Shown one piece after another: positions 18,030 to 27,132 of a stretch of 59,184 bases of DNA. Every line of letters starts with the position of its first letter. Position 1 is the first letter of the stretch. The notes beneath the pieces were generated by a model. It did no database searches. It worked only from the letters and a program-made list of their open reading frames with translations, and was not told the origin of the DNA. A program made the position numbers and the translations under genes. This stretch comes from Desulfuromonadaceae bacterium (lineage in GTDB: Bacteria; Desulfobacterota; Desulfuromonadia; Geobacterales; Pseudopelobacteraceae), in assembly GCA_028712665.1 (NCBI GenBank), contig JAQTRC010000006.1:1-59184 (forward strand), written 5' to 3'.

Positions 18030-18875
18030 ATGGGTATTATAGACAAAATTCCTTTTCTCCGAAATTTCTCAGGGGCGTCTCGTAAAAAAGAGAGTTACTC
18101 GACCCTGGAAATAACGACGGTATTCCCCTGTGCCGTTTCCTGCAAAATTTGTCCCCAGGACAAATGGAAGAGCGCCTATAAGGGGAAACATCACCTGACC
18201 TATGACGACTTCTGCAAGGTGCTTGAAAATATCCCTAAACAGGTTCGATTGGACTTCTCGGGATTTTCGGAACCGTTCCTGAATCGTGATTCTTCCAAAA
18301 TGATGCTTTACGCCTACCGGAAGGGGTATCAGATTGTGTTGTACACAACCTTGGCCGGGTTTACAACGGAGGATGCTGAAACTATTAAAGAGATACATTT
18401 TTCGGCATGCACCATTCACCTTCCTGATGATACCAACTTCAAAGTGCATGATGAGAGCAAATGGCTCCAGTCATACGAGCTTTTTGCCGGAATCGTCAAA
18501 TTTGACAATGCGATTTATCATATGGGAAGATTGTCCGAGAAAATAAAAAAAGAGGTGCCAAGGATCTGCAGACCTCCCATATTGACACGTGCAAACAATG
18601 TAGCCGACAGGGTTATCAAACCTCTGGGGCGTCGCAAAGGTGCTATAAGATGCGCCATATCGGATAATTTATTCAACCAGAATGTCATGATGCCAAATGG
18701 CGATGTTTATCTCTGTTGCATGGATTGGTCTCTGCAGCATAAACTGGGGAACCTCTTTGAGCACTCCTATGAAACCTTGCATGACTCTGCAGAGTATGAC
18801 AGGATATGTCAAAGCATGCATGACCCCTCAGTTGAGACAATCTGCCGTTATTGCGAAAGATGCAGGGGCAATTGA
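18030..18875 (+). CDS. Radical SAM/SPASM-domain protein
   Basis: A 281-residue radical SAM protein. The cluster motif CxxxCxxC is in CAVSCKICPQDKW (about residues 31-43). The C-terminal part has cysteines in VYLCCMDWS and ICRYCERCRGN, typical of a SPASM auxiliary-cluster domain. LDFSGFSEPFLN matches the strand after the cluster that binds SAM. SPASM proteins modify peptides, sugars or other small molecules; inside this cluster a modified sugar or lipid head group is possible, but no peptide precursor gene is visible. It is followed at once by a second SPASM gene. Confidence 0.8.
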   Translation: MGIIDKIPFLRNFSGASRKKESYSTLEITTVFPCAVSCKICPQDKWKSAYKGKHHLTYDDFCKVLENIPKQVRLDFSGFSEPFLNRDSSKMMLYAYRKGYQIVLYTTLAGFTTEDAETIKEIHFSACTIHLPDDTNFKVHDESKWLQSYELFAGIVKFDNAIYHMGRLSEKIKKEVPRICRPPILTRANNVADRVIKPLGRRKGAIRCAISDNLFNQNVMMPNGDVYLCCMDWSLQHKLGNLFEHSYETLHDSAEYDRICQSMHDPSVETICRYCERCRGN

Positions 18876-18883
18876 TAACGACA

Positions 18884-19975
18884 ATGTCAAAAACTAATTT
18901 GGTAACTTCTAAAGTCGATTCCCTCATCACCTCTATTCTTGCAAGCAGTAAAATTCCCCGTCCCGGAATCATCAATATTGAACCTGTCAGCAATCTCTGT
19001 CAGCTTAAATGCCCGTTATGTCCAACAGGGGTACAACTCCTGGATTATCCCCCAAAGATAATGTCTCTTGAGATATTCAAGGCTATTCTCGATAAAGTAC
19101 CATTCATCAGCCTCCTTGAACTCTACAGATCGGGGGAACCGTTTTTAAACCCGGATCTGTTCGCAATGATAAGGCTCGCCTATGATCGAAATATTGAAGT
19201 AGTAGTCAGCAGCCATTTCAGTTTTTCCAAGCCGGACGACTTTTTTGAAGATATAGCTACCTCCGGACTGGAAAAATTGTTTGTATCCCTCGACGGGGCC
19301 TCCCAGGAAACCTATTCACATTACAGAGTTGGTGGCGACTATGATCTGGTCATGGCCAATATTAAAAAGCTGATAGAAGCCAAAAAACGTTTAAACCGTA
19401 CGAAGCCGGAAATAATCTGGCAGTTTCTCGTCAATAAATTCAATGAGCATGAAATTACATCAGCGCAAAAAATTGCAAAGGATCTGAATATAGCGCTTGA
19501 TATTCGTCCTATCGATCTTGACGACGAGTTGCCGGATGTGACTCTTGGTCAAACCATAGAGGAGAGAATGACTGATTGGTTGCCGGCAAACGAAAGCTAT
19601 ATTGCCGAGCGCTACCGGGGTGAACGTCACTTTCCGCTGTTTCCGGGGGTATGCAAAGATTTGTTTACCCGCATCATCGTGACAGTCGATGGAAAAGTTA
19701 TGCCATGTTGCATGGTATGGGATCACGGAAATGTTTTTGGCGATTTGCTGGCGGACTCTTTCGATGATATCTGGTACAGCCGAAAATATCTGGATGCCCG
19801 CTCACGTTTTCTGATAGAAGATTACAGGCCGCAGATTCAATCGATCTGTTTCAGCTGCAACAATTTTGGATCAGCGCCCTCTTTACGCTACAAACTGAAT
19901 CTATTGCTGGTTGTCTTCAGAAAAAGCCTCAGCCTTCGGGTTAAGAAGTGCCTTGCGAAATTAGTTGCGAGATAG
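18884..19975 (+). CDS. Radical SAM/SPASM-domain protein (second of a tandem pair)
   Basis: A 363-residue radical SAM protein. Cluster cysteines lie in LCQLKCPLCPTGVQ (CxxxCxxC), with ELYRSGEPFLNPDL for SAM binding and LFVSLDGASQETYSHYR as in SPASM family members. C-terminal cysteines in KVMPCCMVWDHGNVFGD and ICFSCNNFG should hold an auxiliary cluster. Three in-frame starts exist: TTG 18851, ATG 18860 and ATG 18884; the first two would overlap the preceding gene by up to 25 bases. The neighbouring SPASM gene suggests sequential steps on the same substrate, which remains unknown. Confidence 0.82.
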   Translation: MSKTNLVTSKVDSLITSILASSKIPRPGIINIEPVSNLCQLKCPLCPTGVQLLDYPPKIMSLEIFKAILDKVPFISLLELYRSGEPFLNPDLFAMIRLAYDRNIEVVVSSHFSFSKPDDFFEDIATSGLEKLFVSLDGASQETYSHYRVGGDYDLVMANIKKLIEAKKRLNRTKPEIIWQFLVNKFNEHEITSAQKIAKDLNIALDIRPIDLDDELPDVTLGQTIEERMTDWLPANESYIAERYRGERHFPLFPGVCKDLFTRIIVTVDGKVMPCCMVWDHGNVFGDLLADSFDDIWYSRKYLDARSRFLIEDYRPQIQSICFSCNNFGSAPSLRYKLNLLLVVFRKSLSLRVKKCLAKLVAR

Positions 19976-20015
19976 TCAGGATGGAAATGTCAGGCGGTCA
20001 TCTGACGGAGCGGAT

Positions 20016-20735
20016 ATGATGAAACAATTACTCCAGCTGCTTGCCGGAATTCTGCGGATTCTGCTCCGGAAAAAATGTCCGGTACAATTCGGGGATCTGA
20101 CCAGGGCGTCTCCGGTAAGCTCCTGCTTCGGCTTTGACCGTGGCACCCCGGTAGACCGTTATTACATTGAAAACTTTTTCAGGGAGCAGGGGGGGCTGAT
20201 AAGCGGAAAGGTTCTGGAGGTTGGCGACAGCAGTTACAGCAGGAAGTTCTCCCAGGGTGGGGCAGACTCTTGCAATGTCCTGCAACATGCGGCTCTAGGC
20301 ACCGATGCCGATGCCAACGCCATTATCGGCGATCTGACCGACAGCGCCACGCTGCCGGAAAACCGGTTCGATTGTTTCATCTGCGCCCAGACATTCCAGT
20401 ACACCTTCGAGATTCAGAAAGCGGTGGCCGGGGCATTCCGGCTGCTCAAACCGGGGGGGGTACTGCTGGCCACCGTGCCGGGAATCAGCCAGATCAGCCG
20501 TTATGACGCCGACCGTTATGGAGAGTATTGGAGGTTCACCGTCGATTCGGTTACCAAGCTGTTTGAGCCGGTTTTTACAGGCGGCGTGGAAATAGCGAGT
20601 TTCGGCAATGCACTCTCCGCAACGTTACTGCTGCAGGGGGTACCCCTCGAAGAGTTGCCGGCTCCTGCACTTCTTGACGATCACGACCGCAACTACCCGA
20701 TGATAATCACGATAGTTGCCAGGAAAGCGCGATGA
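20016..20735 (+). CDS. Class I SAM-dependent methyltransferase
   Basis: A 239-residue protein with a Rossmann-type methyltransferase core: GKVLEVGDSSYSRKF (motif I, about 64-78), FDCFICAQTFQYTFE (motif IV region), and LLKPGGVLLATVPG (motif VI-like). It is common in glycan clusters and may methylate a sugar or terminal group. An in-frame TTG at 19965 would overlap the SPASM gene; the ATG at 20016 has GGAG five bases upstream and is preferred. The stop overlaps the next ATG by 4 nt (ATGA), so this and the deacetylase gene are coupled. Confidence 0.85.
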   Translation: MMKQLLQLLAGILRILLRKKCPVQFGDLTRASPVSSCFGFDRGTPVDRYYIENFFREQGGLISGKVLEVGDSSYSRKFSQGGADSCNVLQHAALGTDADANAIIGDLTDSATLPENRFDCFICAQTFQYTFEIQKAVAGAFRLLKPGGVLLATVPGISQISRYDADRYGEYWRFTVDSVTKLFEPVFTGGVEIASFGNALSATLLLQGVPLEELPAPALLDDHDRNYPMIITIVARKAR

Positions 20736-21712
20736 CTGGAGCCTTGGGTCATGCCAGGCTGCTCTGTTCGAGGCTGCGCAACATCAAGAGCCTGATCTGC
20801 AATATCATCGACTGTCCGGTGGTTGTCCTCTGCTATCACCGCGTGACCTCCAGACTGTCCGATATGAACTCGGTAGTTGTATCCCCGGACAATTTCCGGG
20901 CGCAGATGGATTACGTTAAGCGTAATTTCCGGATCGTCAGGTTTGAGGAAAATTGGGAGCAGCTTGACACGCCGGCCGTCGTCGTCACTTTTGACGACGG
21001 TTATGCGGATAATCTGACCGAAGCGCTTCCGATCCTGAAAGAGATGGGAGTGCCTGCCACCTTCTTCATAACTGCCGGGAATATAGACGCCCGCAACGAA
21101 TTCTGGTGGGATGCCCTGGAAAGGATGCTCTCAGGGTTGGGCGGCTATCCCGCCCGGTTTTCCCTGCAGGATTCTCGTCATGGCAGGGAATGGCCAACCT
21201 TGACCGCTGAAGATCGAGTGGCGATGTTTCGGGACATGCATTCCCTTTTCATGAGCGGCACGAAGGAGCAGAGGGTCGAATGGCTTCGGCAGGTAGTTGG
21301 CTGGGCCGGCGGGAATTGTCCGGAGGCTCACATCAACCGGCTTTTGACCGGCGACGAATTGCGGACACTGGCAGACAATGCGGAAGTAACCATTGGGGCG
21401 CACTCCGTGACGCACCCCCGGCTCTCCACTCTCCCGGAAGAGGAACAACGGCAAGAGATCGTCGGATCGAAAACGGAACTGGAAAAGCTCCTTGGAAGAG
21501 AGATCACGCTGTTTGCCTATCCGTTCGGGAAAAGAGCGGATTTCGACACGACATCGGCCCGGATCTGCAATGAAGCAGGTTATCTTAAAGCTGCGGCGGC
21601 ATTCCAGGGTGAGGCGCATCGTTGGACCGATCCCTACCAAATACCGAGACACTTTGTTTATAACTGGGATCTGGACAGATTTATCTTTAAACTGAAACGG
21701 CTCTGGGTTTAA
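20732..21712 (+). CDS. Polysaccharide deacetylase family protein (CE4)
   Basis: A 326-residue protein with the NodB-type deacetylase domain. The metal and catalytic motif TFDDGYADN is at residues 86-94, following VVLCYHRVTS at 31-40. The second motif GAHSVTHPRLS holds the two zinc-binding histidines, and LFAYPFGKR matches motif 3. The domain would remove acetyl groups from an N-acetylated sugar or glycan. No signal peptide is obvious, so it may act in the cytoplasm on lipid-linked precursors. It overlaps the methyltransferase gene by 4 nt and stands three bases before the next glycosyltransferase. Confidence 0.88.
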   Translation: MTGALGHARLLCSRLRNIKSLICNIIDCPVVVLCYHRVTSRLSDMNSVVVSPDNFRAQMDYVKRNFRIVRFEENWEQLDTPAVVVTFDDGYADNLTEALPILKEMGVPATFFITAGNIDARNEFWWDALERMLSGLGGYPARFSLQDSRHGREWPTLTAEDRVAMFRDMHSLFMSGTKEQRVEWLRQVVGWAGGNCPEAHINRLLTGDELRTLADNAEVTIGAHSVTHPRLSTLPEEEQRQEIVGSKTELEKLLGREITLFAYPFGKRADFDTTSARICNEAGYLKAAAAFQGEAHRWTDPYQIPRHFVYNWDLDRFIFKLKRLWV

Positions 21713-21715
21713 GCC

Positions 21716-22627
21716 ATGTCGCATTCCTTTTGTATTATAACGAACGGCAAACGGCCAGAACTACTCAGGATGGTCATCCGGAGCATTCAGGCACAGTCTG
21801 TTGCCACGTATGAAATCATCATTTCTGGTGCATATCATGCCGAGCCAGGAATCGTTTACGTGGCGGCAGAGGATGCCGCCGCTGAAGGCAGGCTTGGCGA
21901 AATGAGGAACAGGGCTGTAGCCCTTGCGCAGTATGAGAATATCGTGCTGCTAGACGACGATATTATCCTTTCGCCGCGCTGGTATGCCGCTTTTATGGCC
22001 TACAGCAAGCCATTCGATATTCTGACCTCACAGATAAGGCTCCCTGACGGTGGGCGATACTTTGACCATGTCACGACCGGCGGTCCCAAAGGGCAGGCGT
22101 TTCTGGACGAAGATGAGGATGATGATTTTGTTTACATGACCGGTGGAGGTGGTTGGGTCATGAAAAGTCATCTGGCTAGAAGCGTCTCCTGGAATCCTGA
22201 CAAGTTTTTCTATCAGGAGGAGGACGTTGATTTTTCCCGCCGCTGCCAGGCGCAGGGATATATAATTTCACACCATCATGGGATGTTAGTCTACCATGCA
22301 GATCCAACGTATACAAACATCGGTAGGAGTTTGAAACGTAGAAGTGAAGGGCGTTCGCAGGAGTGGGTGCTGCACGAACCGGACAACTTGACCTCTCTGC
22401 AAATCCTGAAGCGGTCGCTGCTGTTCAAAAACTCTGGGCGGAGCGCGGAAGCCGCAGATTATCTGCGAATGGCGATTCTGCGGGGCAAGAGCGGCTGGCT
22501 GTTCAAAATTATCTGGCAAATCTTCCTTCTCAGGACGGGGGGCGATCTTCCGGATAGCTCCTGGTCGCCGACCGGGACGGCTGAATATGCCGAGTGGATA
22601 GCGGCACTCGGAGACAAACATGAATAG
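21716..22627 (+). CDS. Family 2 glycosyltransferase
   Basis: A 303-residue protein with a GT-A fold. It begins SFCIITNGKRPELLRMVIRS and has the metal-binding triad in VLLDDDIILSP (Asp80-82). The acceptor loop contains YMTGGGGWVMKS, and FFYQEEDVDFSRR supplies the catalytic-base ED pair. No membrane helices are apparent. It begins three bases after the deacetylase stop, so the two are probably co-translated. Donor and acceptor cannot be named from sequence. Confidence 0.85.
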   Translation: MSHSFCIITNGKRPELLRMVIRSIQAQSVATYEIIISGAYHAEPGIVYVAAEDAAAEGRLGEMRNRAVALAQYENIVLLDDDIILSPRWYAAFMAYSKPFDILTSQIRLPDGGRYFDHVTTGGPKGQAFLDEDEDDDFVYMTGGGGWVMKSHLARSVSWNPDKFFYQEEDVDFSRRCQAQGYIISHHHGMLVYHADPTYTNIGRSLKRRSEGRSQEWVLHEPDNLTSLQILKRSLLFKNSGRSAEAADYLRMAILRGKSGWLFKIIWQIFLLRTGGDLPDSSWSPTGTAEYAEWIAALGDKHE

Positions 22628-22745
22628 AGCGCCGGAACGGGTTTCATTGCAATATGAGGCACTCTTTCAGCGGCTTAACAATGCGTGGCGTCCATGGCAT
22701 AATCGCCGAACAGGTCAGGATATTCAGGTTGTGCGGAGTACCTAA
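22620..22745 (+). CDS. Possible 41-residue small protein overlapping the GT2 stop
   Basis: An ATG overlaps the end of the previous gene (CATGAATAG) and opens 41 codons before TAA. The product is basic and rich in R, N and W (AWRPWHNRRTG). The overlap pattern matches the coupled genes nearby, but there is no recognised family. It could be a remnant of a longer gene. The rest of the gap to 22835 is AT-rich with a GGAG site before gmd and nothing else recognisable. Confidence 0.25.
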   Translation: MNRAPERVSLQYEALFQRLNNAWRPWHNRRTGQDIQVVRST

Positions 22746-22835
22746 AAGTTGCCGCGCCGGGCCAGATATTATATTGGGGAAATAAAAAACTTTATAATTG
22801 GTTATTTTTGTTAAGACCATAACCGGAGCCATTGC

Positions 22836-23816
22836 ATGTCACGACGAAGAGCGCTGATCACAGGAATTCCAGGGCAGGATGGTTCGTATCTGGCCGATCT
22901 TCTACTTTCCAAGGGGTATGAAGTACATGGCATTGTTCGTCGAACAGCCATTGAAGATACTGAGCATAAACTGAAAAATCTTCGGCATATCCTCGGCCAG
23001 ATCCATCTCCATGTAGTTTCTCTCGATAACGTCCTCTCCATGATCAAACTGGTAAAGGATCTCCAGCCCGATGAATGCTACCATTTGGCCGCATCCAGCT
23101 TTGTCAGCTATTCATTCGAGGACGAGATTTCGATCCTGAACAACAATGTCAACAGCACTCATTACCTGCTTGCTGCAATAAAAGAATTTGCGCCACATTG
23201 CAGGGTCTATTTTGCCGGAACGAGTGAGATGTTCGGGAATGCGGAAATCGAACCCCAGGATGAACGGACGCCATTCAACCCCCGCTCGATCTACGGCATT
23301 TCCAAGGTTGCAAGTTATCATCTGGTGAAAAACTATCGCCAGCAGTACGGGATGTTTGCCTGCACCGGCATTCTCTACAATCACGAATCTCCCCGTCGAG
23401 GTTATGAGTTCGTAACGAGGAAGATCGTTTCCATGGCGGTGAGGATCAAACTGGGACTACAGGAGAGTCTACAGCTTGGCAATCTGGATGCATTTCGCGA
23501 CTGGGGGTACACTCCTGATTATGTGAATGCGATGTGGCTGATGCTGCAGGCCGACCTTCCGGACGACTACGTTGTCGCATCCGGAGAAACGCATTCCGTA
23601 AGGGAGTTTGTCGAATCGGCGTTCTCGTATCTCGGCCTGGATTATCAAAAACATGTGAAAATGGACCCCAAATTATTCAGGCCGGCCGAAAAAGTCCGGC
23701 TTTGCGGGAATCCCGGCAAAATTATGGAAAAACTGAACTGGAAAAGAACAGTAACTTTCCAGGAAATTGTAAAAGAGATGATCGCAAACGAAATGAAAAT
23801 CCAGGGGAATGGATGA
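22836..23816 (+). CDS. gmd: GDP-mannose 4,6-dehydratase
   Basis: An SDR-family enzyme converting GDP-D-mannose to GDP-4-keto-6-deoxymannose, a precursor of deoxyhexoses. The 326-residue protein has the NAD-binding ALITGIPGQDGSYLAD (glycines at 10, 13 and 16), EMFGN, and the catalytic YGISK (Tyr153, Lys157). The third residue of the usual GITGQDG is proline here. RGYEFVTRKI near residue 190 is typical of Gmd. GGAG precedes the ATG by eight bases. No GDP-fucose synthase or RMD is visible in the window, so the next enzyme is presumably encoded elsewhere. The stop overlaps the next ATG by 4 nt. Confidence 0.9.
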   Translation: MSRRRALITGIPGQDGSYLADLLLSKGYEVHGIVRRTAIEDTEHKLKNLRHILGQIHLHVVSLDNVLSMIKLVKDLQPDECYHLAASSFVSYSFEDEISILNNNVNSTHYLLAAIKEFAPHCRVYFAGTSEMFGNAEIEPQDERTPFNPRSIYGISKVASYHLVKNYRQQYGMFACTGILYNHESPRRGYEFVTRKIVSMAVRIKLGLQESLQLGNLDAFRDWGYTPDYVNAMWLMLQADLPDDYVVASGETHSVREFVESAFSYLGLDYQKHVKMDPKLFRPAEKVRLCGNPGKIMEKLNWKRTVTFQEIVKEMIANEMKIQGNG

Positions 23817-24964
23817 AGATAGCCCTGAATGCAATATCATTTGCGCCAGGCAGGATGGGGGGAGTGGAGACGTATTTCCGCAACCTGGTCAGGTCGCTGC
23901 AGGAAATTGATACCGTCAATGACTATTATCTGCTCTGCAACAGAGGGTATATTGACTCTCTAATGCTTTCCAATCCCCATTTTACCCCGTTGCCGAGTTT
24001 GTACGCCAAGCCATCCCCGCTCTGGTATCTAAGGGTAGCGCTCAGAGACACAATCGGGCTCGATATAATACGCCCGCTAATGAACCGCCTCGACATGGAT
24101 ATCGTCCATCACCCCTTTTCCTTCCTCAATCCGATGGGGCTCCGTATCCCTTCGGTGCTCACGTTCATCGACATGCAGCACGAGTTCTTTCCCGAGTACT
24201 TTTCATCCCGTGCTCTTCGATTCAGAAGAGCGCTCTACCGCTCTTCCGCCGAACAGGCGAACCGAATCATCGCCATTTCCGAGCATGCCAGGATCTGCCT
24301 TGCCGACCGATACGATATAGCACCGGAGAAGATCGACGCCATCCATATCGGCTACAATCCGCAATTCCGCTTAATAGACAACCAGGATATTCTGGAATCC
24401 GTACGATCCAGGTATAACCTGCGTAAGCCTTTCATCTATTATCCGGCGGCAACCTGGCCACACAAGAATCATAAAAAGCTCCTGGCCGCCCTTAAAATAA
24501 TTAAGGAGAGATACGGCTTTGACGGACAGCTGGTGCTGAGCGGCATAGCTATGGAGGCAAATGACGATGTTATCGGGGAAATCGGACGGCTCGGGTTACA
24601 TGAAGATGTTGTCCTGCTAGGCTATCTTCCGGAGGAAGATCTGCCCTGCCTGTACAACCTCGCGCGTCTGATGGTGTTTCCGTCTCTCTATGAAGGGTTC
24701 GGCATCCCCCTGGTGGAGGCGATGGCCTGTAGTTGTCCTGTTGTATGCTCCAATGTAACCTCTATCCCCGAGGTAGTCGGCAATGCGGCGGTGACCTTTG
24801 ATCCGGTTTTCGCCGAAGATATGGCGGAGCGGATATGGGCTCTCTGGAGCGATGACTCCTTGCAACAGGAGTTGAAGACGAAAGGCCTCGACAGAGCCAG
24901 GCAGTTCAGCTGGGAGAATATGGCCCGCCAAACCGTAAACGTGTACGAGAAAGCCTTGGGATGA
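23813..24964 (+). CDS. Family 4 glycosyltransferase
   Basis: A 383-residue GT-B enzyme. The N-terminal part opens with KIALNAISFAPGRMGGVETY, the acceptor-side loop of GT4 proteins. The C-terminal donor site holds FPSLYEGFGIPLVEAMACS with the E-x7-E motif. YLPEEDLPCLYNLARLMVFP is typical of mannosyl or related transferases. The frame is open upstream into gmd (to 23534), but the ATG at 23813 gives the standard family N-terminus and overlaps the gmd stop as ATGA. Coupling with gmd suggests the same sugar pathway. Confidence 0.9.
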   Translation: MKIALNAISFAPGRMGGVETYFRNLVRSLQEIDTVNDYYLLCNRGYIDSLMLSNPHFTPLPSLYAKPSPLWYLRVALRDTIGLDIIRPLMNRLDMDIVHHPFSFLNPMGLRIPSVLTFIDMQHEFFPEYFSSRALRFRRALYRSSAEQANRIIAISEHARICLADRYDIAPEKIDAIHIGYNPQFRLIDNQDILESVRSRYNLRKPFIYYPAATWPHKNHKKLLAALKIIKERYGFDGQLVLSGIAMEANDDVIGEIGRLGLHEDVVLLGYLPEEDLPCLYNLARLMVFPSLYEGFGIPLVEAMACSCPVVCSNVTSIPEVVGNAAVTFDPVFAEDMAERIWALWSDDSLQQELKTKGLDRARQFSWENMARQTVNVYEKALG

Positions 24965-25908
24965 AATTCTCCATCGTCACCCCATCCTACAACCAGGGAT
25001 CATTCCTGGCCGAAACCATCCTTAGCGTCATCAGTCAGGAGGGTGACTTCTCCATCGACTACATTATCGTAGATGGGGGGTCGAGCGACAATTCCGTCGA
25101 TATCATAGAACGGTATGACACACTCCTGCGAAGCGGAGAATGGCCGGTTAACTGTCGGGGGATTACCTGCCGGTGGGTGAGTGAAAAGGACAGAGGGCAA
25201 ACCGACGCCCTGACAAAGGGCTTCAGTATGGCGGATGGCGATATTTTCGCCTGGCTTAACTCCGACGACACCTATCTGCCGGGGACTTTGCAGATTGCCG
25301 CCGACTATTTCCGCGATCATCCTGATACCGGGCTTATGTATGGCGGCGCCTGCTACACTGATGCAAAGGGAATCAACAGCGGCGAGTACCGGACCGAAGA
25401 GTTCGACCTTGACAAGCTGGCATACGCCAACATCATATGTCAGCCTGCGGCTTTTTTCCGGAATCAGGTTTTCAGGGAGGTCGGCGGTCTTGACAAAACC
25501 CTCGACTTTGTGATGGATTACGACCTCTGGATCAGGATCGGCAGGCGCTTTCCCTGCGGCTATTTACCCCGCCTGCTTGCAACATACCGCCTGCATGAGA
25601 GTTCTAAAACCATCAGCAGCGGCACTCTCATCAAAAACAGCGAGGAGTCGCTTGCCGTTACCATGCGGCACTTTGACTGGGCGCCCATTACCAGGGTCTA
25701 CACATCATGTAGCATACGCTGTAGTGACCGGTTGCCGGAGTTCTTGGCGAGGAACCGCATTCTGCTTGCAGTGGCGACGATCGGCTATACGATTGTCCGC
25801 TCAATATGTCTGAACAGGGGATTGCATCGAAACGATCTGAAGTTGCTGAACAGAGAAAATTTCCGCAAGCTCTCCAGAAGCAGGATTGAAATAATGACGG
25901 GGCGTTAG
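24961..25908 (+). CDS. Family 2 glycosyltransferase
   Basis: A 315-residue GT-A enzyme. It starts FSIVTPSYNQGSFLAETI and contains YIIVDGGSSDNSV, SEKDRGQTDALTKGF and the metal-binding NSDDTYLPG at residues 100-108. The GQxDAxNKG-like segment is common in transferases that add sugars to O-antigen-type chains. It overlaps the GT4 gene by 4 nt (ATGA). It ends in TAG, sharing 4 nt with the end of the convergent GT4 gene on the minus strand, so no terminator separates the two. Confidence 0.88.
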   Translation: MKFSIVTPSYNQGSFLAETILSVISQEGDFSIDYIIVDGGSSDNSVDIIERYDTLLRSGEWPVNCRGITCRWVSEKDRGQTDALTKGFSMADGDIFAWLNSDDTYLPGTLQIAADYFRDHPDTGLMYGGACYTDAKGINSGEYRTEEFDLDKLAYANIICQPAAFFRNQVFREVGGLDKTLDFVMDYDLWIRIGRRFPCGYLPRLLATYRLHESSKTISSGTLIKNSEESLAVTMRHFDWAPITRVYTSCSIRCSDRLPEFLARNRILLAVATIGYTIVRSICLNRGLHRNDLKLLNRENFRKLSRSRIEIMTGR

Positions 25909-27011
25909 AAAAGGACCATCCCTTCAATAGTATCCACCAGTGACCGCCACGACATCCCCGCATCAACGAATGAAGCTATATTCCTCTCGAAATCGAGATG
26001 TCGGTTATTATTAAACCATTGTATCCCTTCGGCAATTGCCCGGGGATCGCCTGGTTTGACGAGTTTGCCGGTATACCCGTCCAGAACCACCTCGTGAAAA
26101 CCTCCAACATCGGTTGCAAGAACCGGTTTGCCGAACCCGTAGGATGTGGCGATTACCCCTGAAGTTTTTGAGGCCCGGTATGGGAGCACCACAAGGTCGC
26201 TCCAGGCGAAATATCCGGCCATATCGGTATCGGAAACATAGCGATCGACAATTTCCACCATTCCGGAGATTTTAAGCTCCCGAATCAGATTCAGATACTC
26301 TTCACTGCCATGCCATAACTCTCCCACAACTTTCAGTTTAATATCCAGGTCAGCTGCCATGGCCACTGCCCTGAGCAGGAGATCCAGCCCTTTGTATGGC
26401 CTGACAAACCCGAAAAACAACAGGTTCAATCTGCTTCCGCTGCGGATCGACGCCGATGTTTCATAGCTGAATACTGGTAACAGATGCCTTCGTACAGAAG
26501 CCTTGCAGTTTATTTTCTGCAGCTCCGCCTGTTCAAGGGCGGAATGAACAATGACCAAGCCGGCGCGCCGGAGTACCAGGCGCGTCAGTATCTTTTTGAA
26601 AAGCGAGTCCTCATGCTCGTACACATTAATACAGAGCAGCAGGCACTTGATATTTTTCTTTCTTAAGTGTCGCATCAGCCAGAGATAGAGTGGCGTCCAG
26701 AATGTGACCCACCAAGGGAGAATTACTACATCGGGGGAGAAAGAATCTATTCTGCGAGCCGCTTCAATCCACGAAGCGATCTGCATCGAATCAATATCAT
26801 ATGAAATGCGACGGAAATCTTTGGCGATTGTACTGCGGTCATATTCAGGGTCAATTTGCGGTTTGTTGCCATATAACAGCGCCGGATACTGCCTGCGATA
26901 ACTGAGCAGCAGCAGTTCATGCCGCTTTTCCAGCTCCTGCGCCAGTGAATAACAGTATTTGGCAATCCCCCCCCTGAATGGAGGTATCGGGGCAATAAGG
27001 CATACTTTCAA
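25905..27011 (-). CDS. Family 4 glycosyltransferase
   Basis: A 368-residue GT-B transferase. The start matches the family (CLIAPIPPFRGGIAKYCYSL). LLFFGFVRPYKGLDLLLRAV precedes the donor site, and the C-terminal motif reads YRASKTSGVIATSYGFGKP with VLATDVGGFHEVV; the first glutamate of the usual E-x7-E is replaced here by a K-T-S-G-V segment, as seen in some GT4 members. The start is a TTG with GAGAAG five bases upstream. The gene runs against the plus-strand cluster and closes it. Confidence 0.85.
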   Translation of the reverse strand: MKVCLIAPIPPFRGGIAKYCYSLAQELEKRHELLLLSYRRQYPALLYGNKPQIDPEYDRSTIAKDFRRISYDIDSMQIASWIEAARRIDSFSPDVVILPWWVTFWTPLYLWLMRHLRKKNIKCLLLCINVYEHEDSLFKKILTRLVLRRAGLVIVHSALEQAELQKINCKASVRRHLLPVFSYETSASIRSGSRLNLLFFGFVRPYKGLDLLLRAVAMAADLDIKLKVVGELWHGSEEYLNLIRELKISGMVEIVDRYVSDTDMAGYFAWSDLVVLPYRASKTSGVIATSYGFGKPVLATDVGGFHEVVLDGYTGKLVKPGDPRAIAEGIQWFNNNRHLDFERNIASFVDAGMSWRSLVDTIEGMVLF

Positions 27012-27032
27012 GTAAACTTCTCAGGTGTTAAG

Positions 27033-27118
27033 TTGAAGGTTGAAGGTTGAAGGTTGAAGGTTGAAGGTTGAAGGTTGAAGGTTCTTACGGTTTACCTTTG
27101 ACCTTTAACCTTCAACCT
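27033..27118. repeat. Heptad repeat array (TTGAAGG)7 with inverted right arm
   Basis: Seven perfect tandem copies of TTGAAGG span 27033-27081. The right arm, ACCTTTGACC then TTTAACCTTCAACC, is inverted and slightly degenerate. It is the longest perfect array in the window and marks the right edge of the compact polysaccharide cluster. Confidence 0.92.
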
Positions 27119-27132
27119 GTTAAGCTGGCCCT

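Noticed and set aside
23534-23812. Upstream extension of the GT4 gene into gmd
   Set aside because: It overlaps gmd by more than 280 bases in another frame and has no family similarity; the ATGA overlap at 23813 is preferred.
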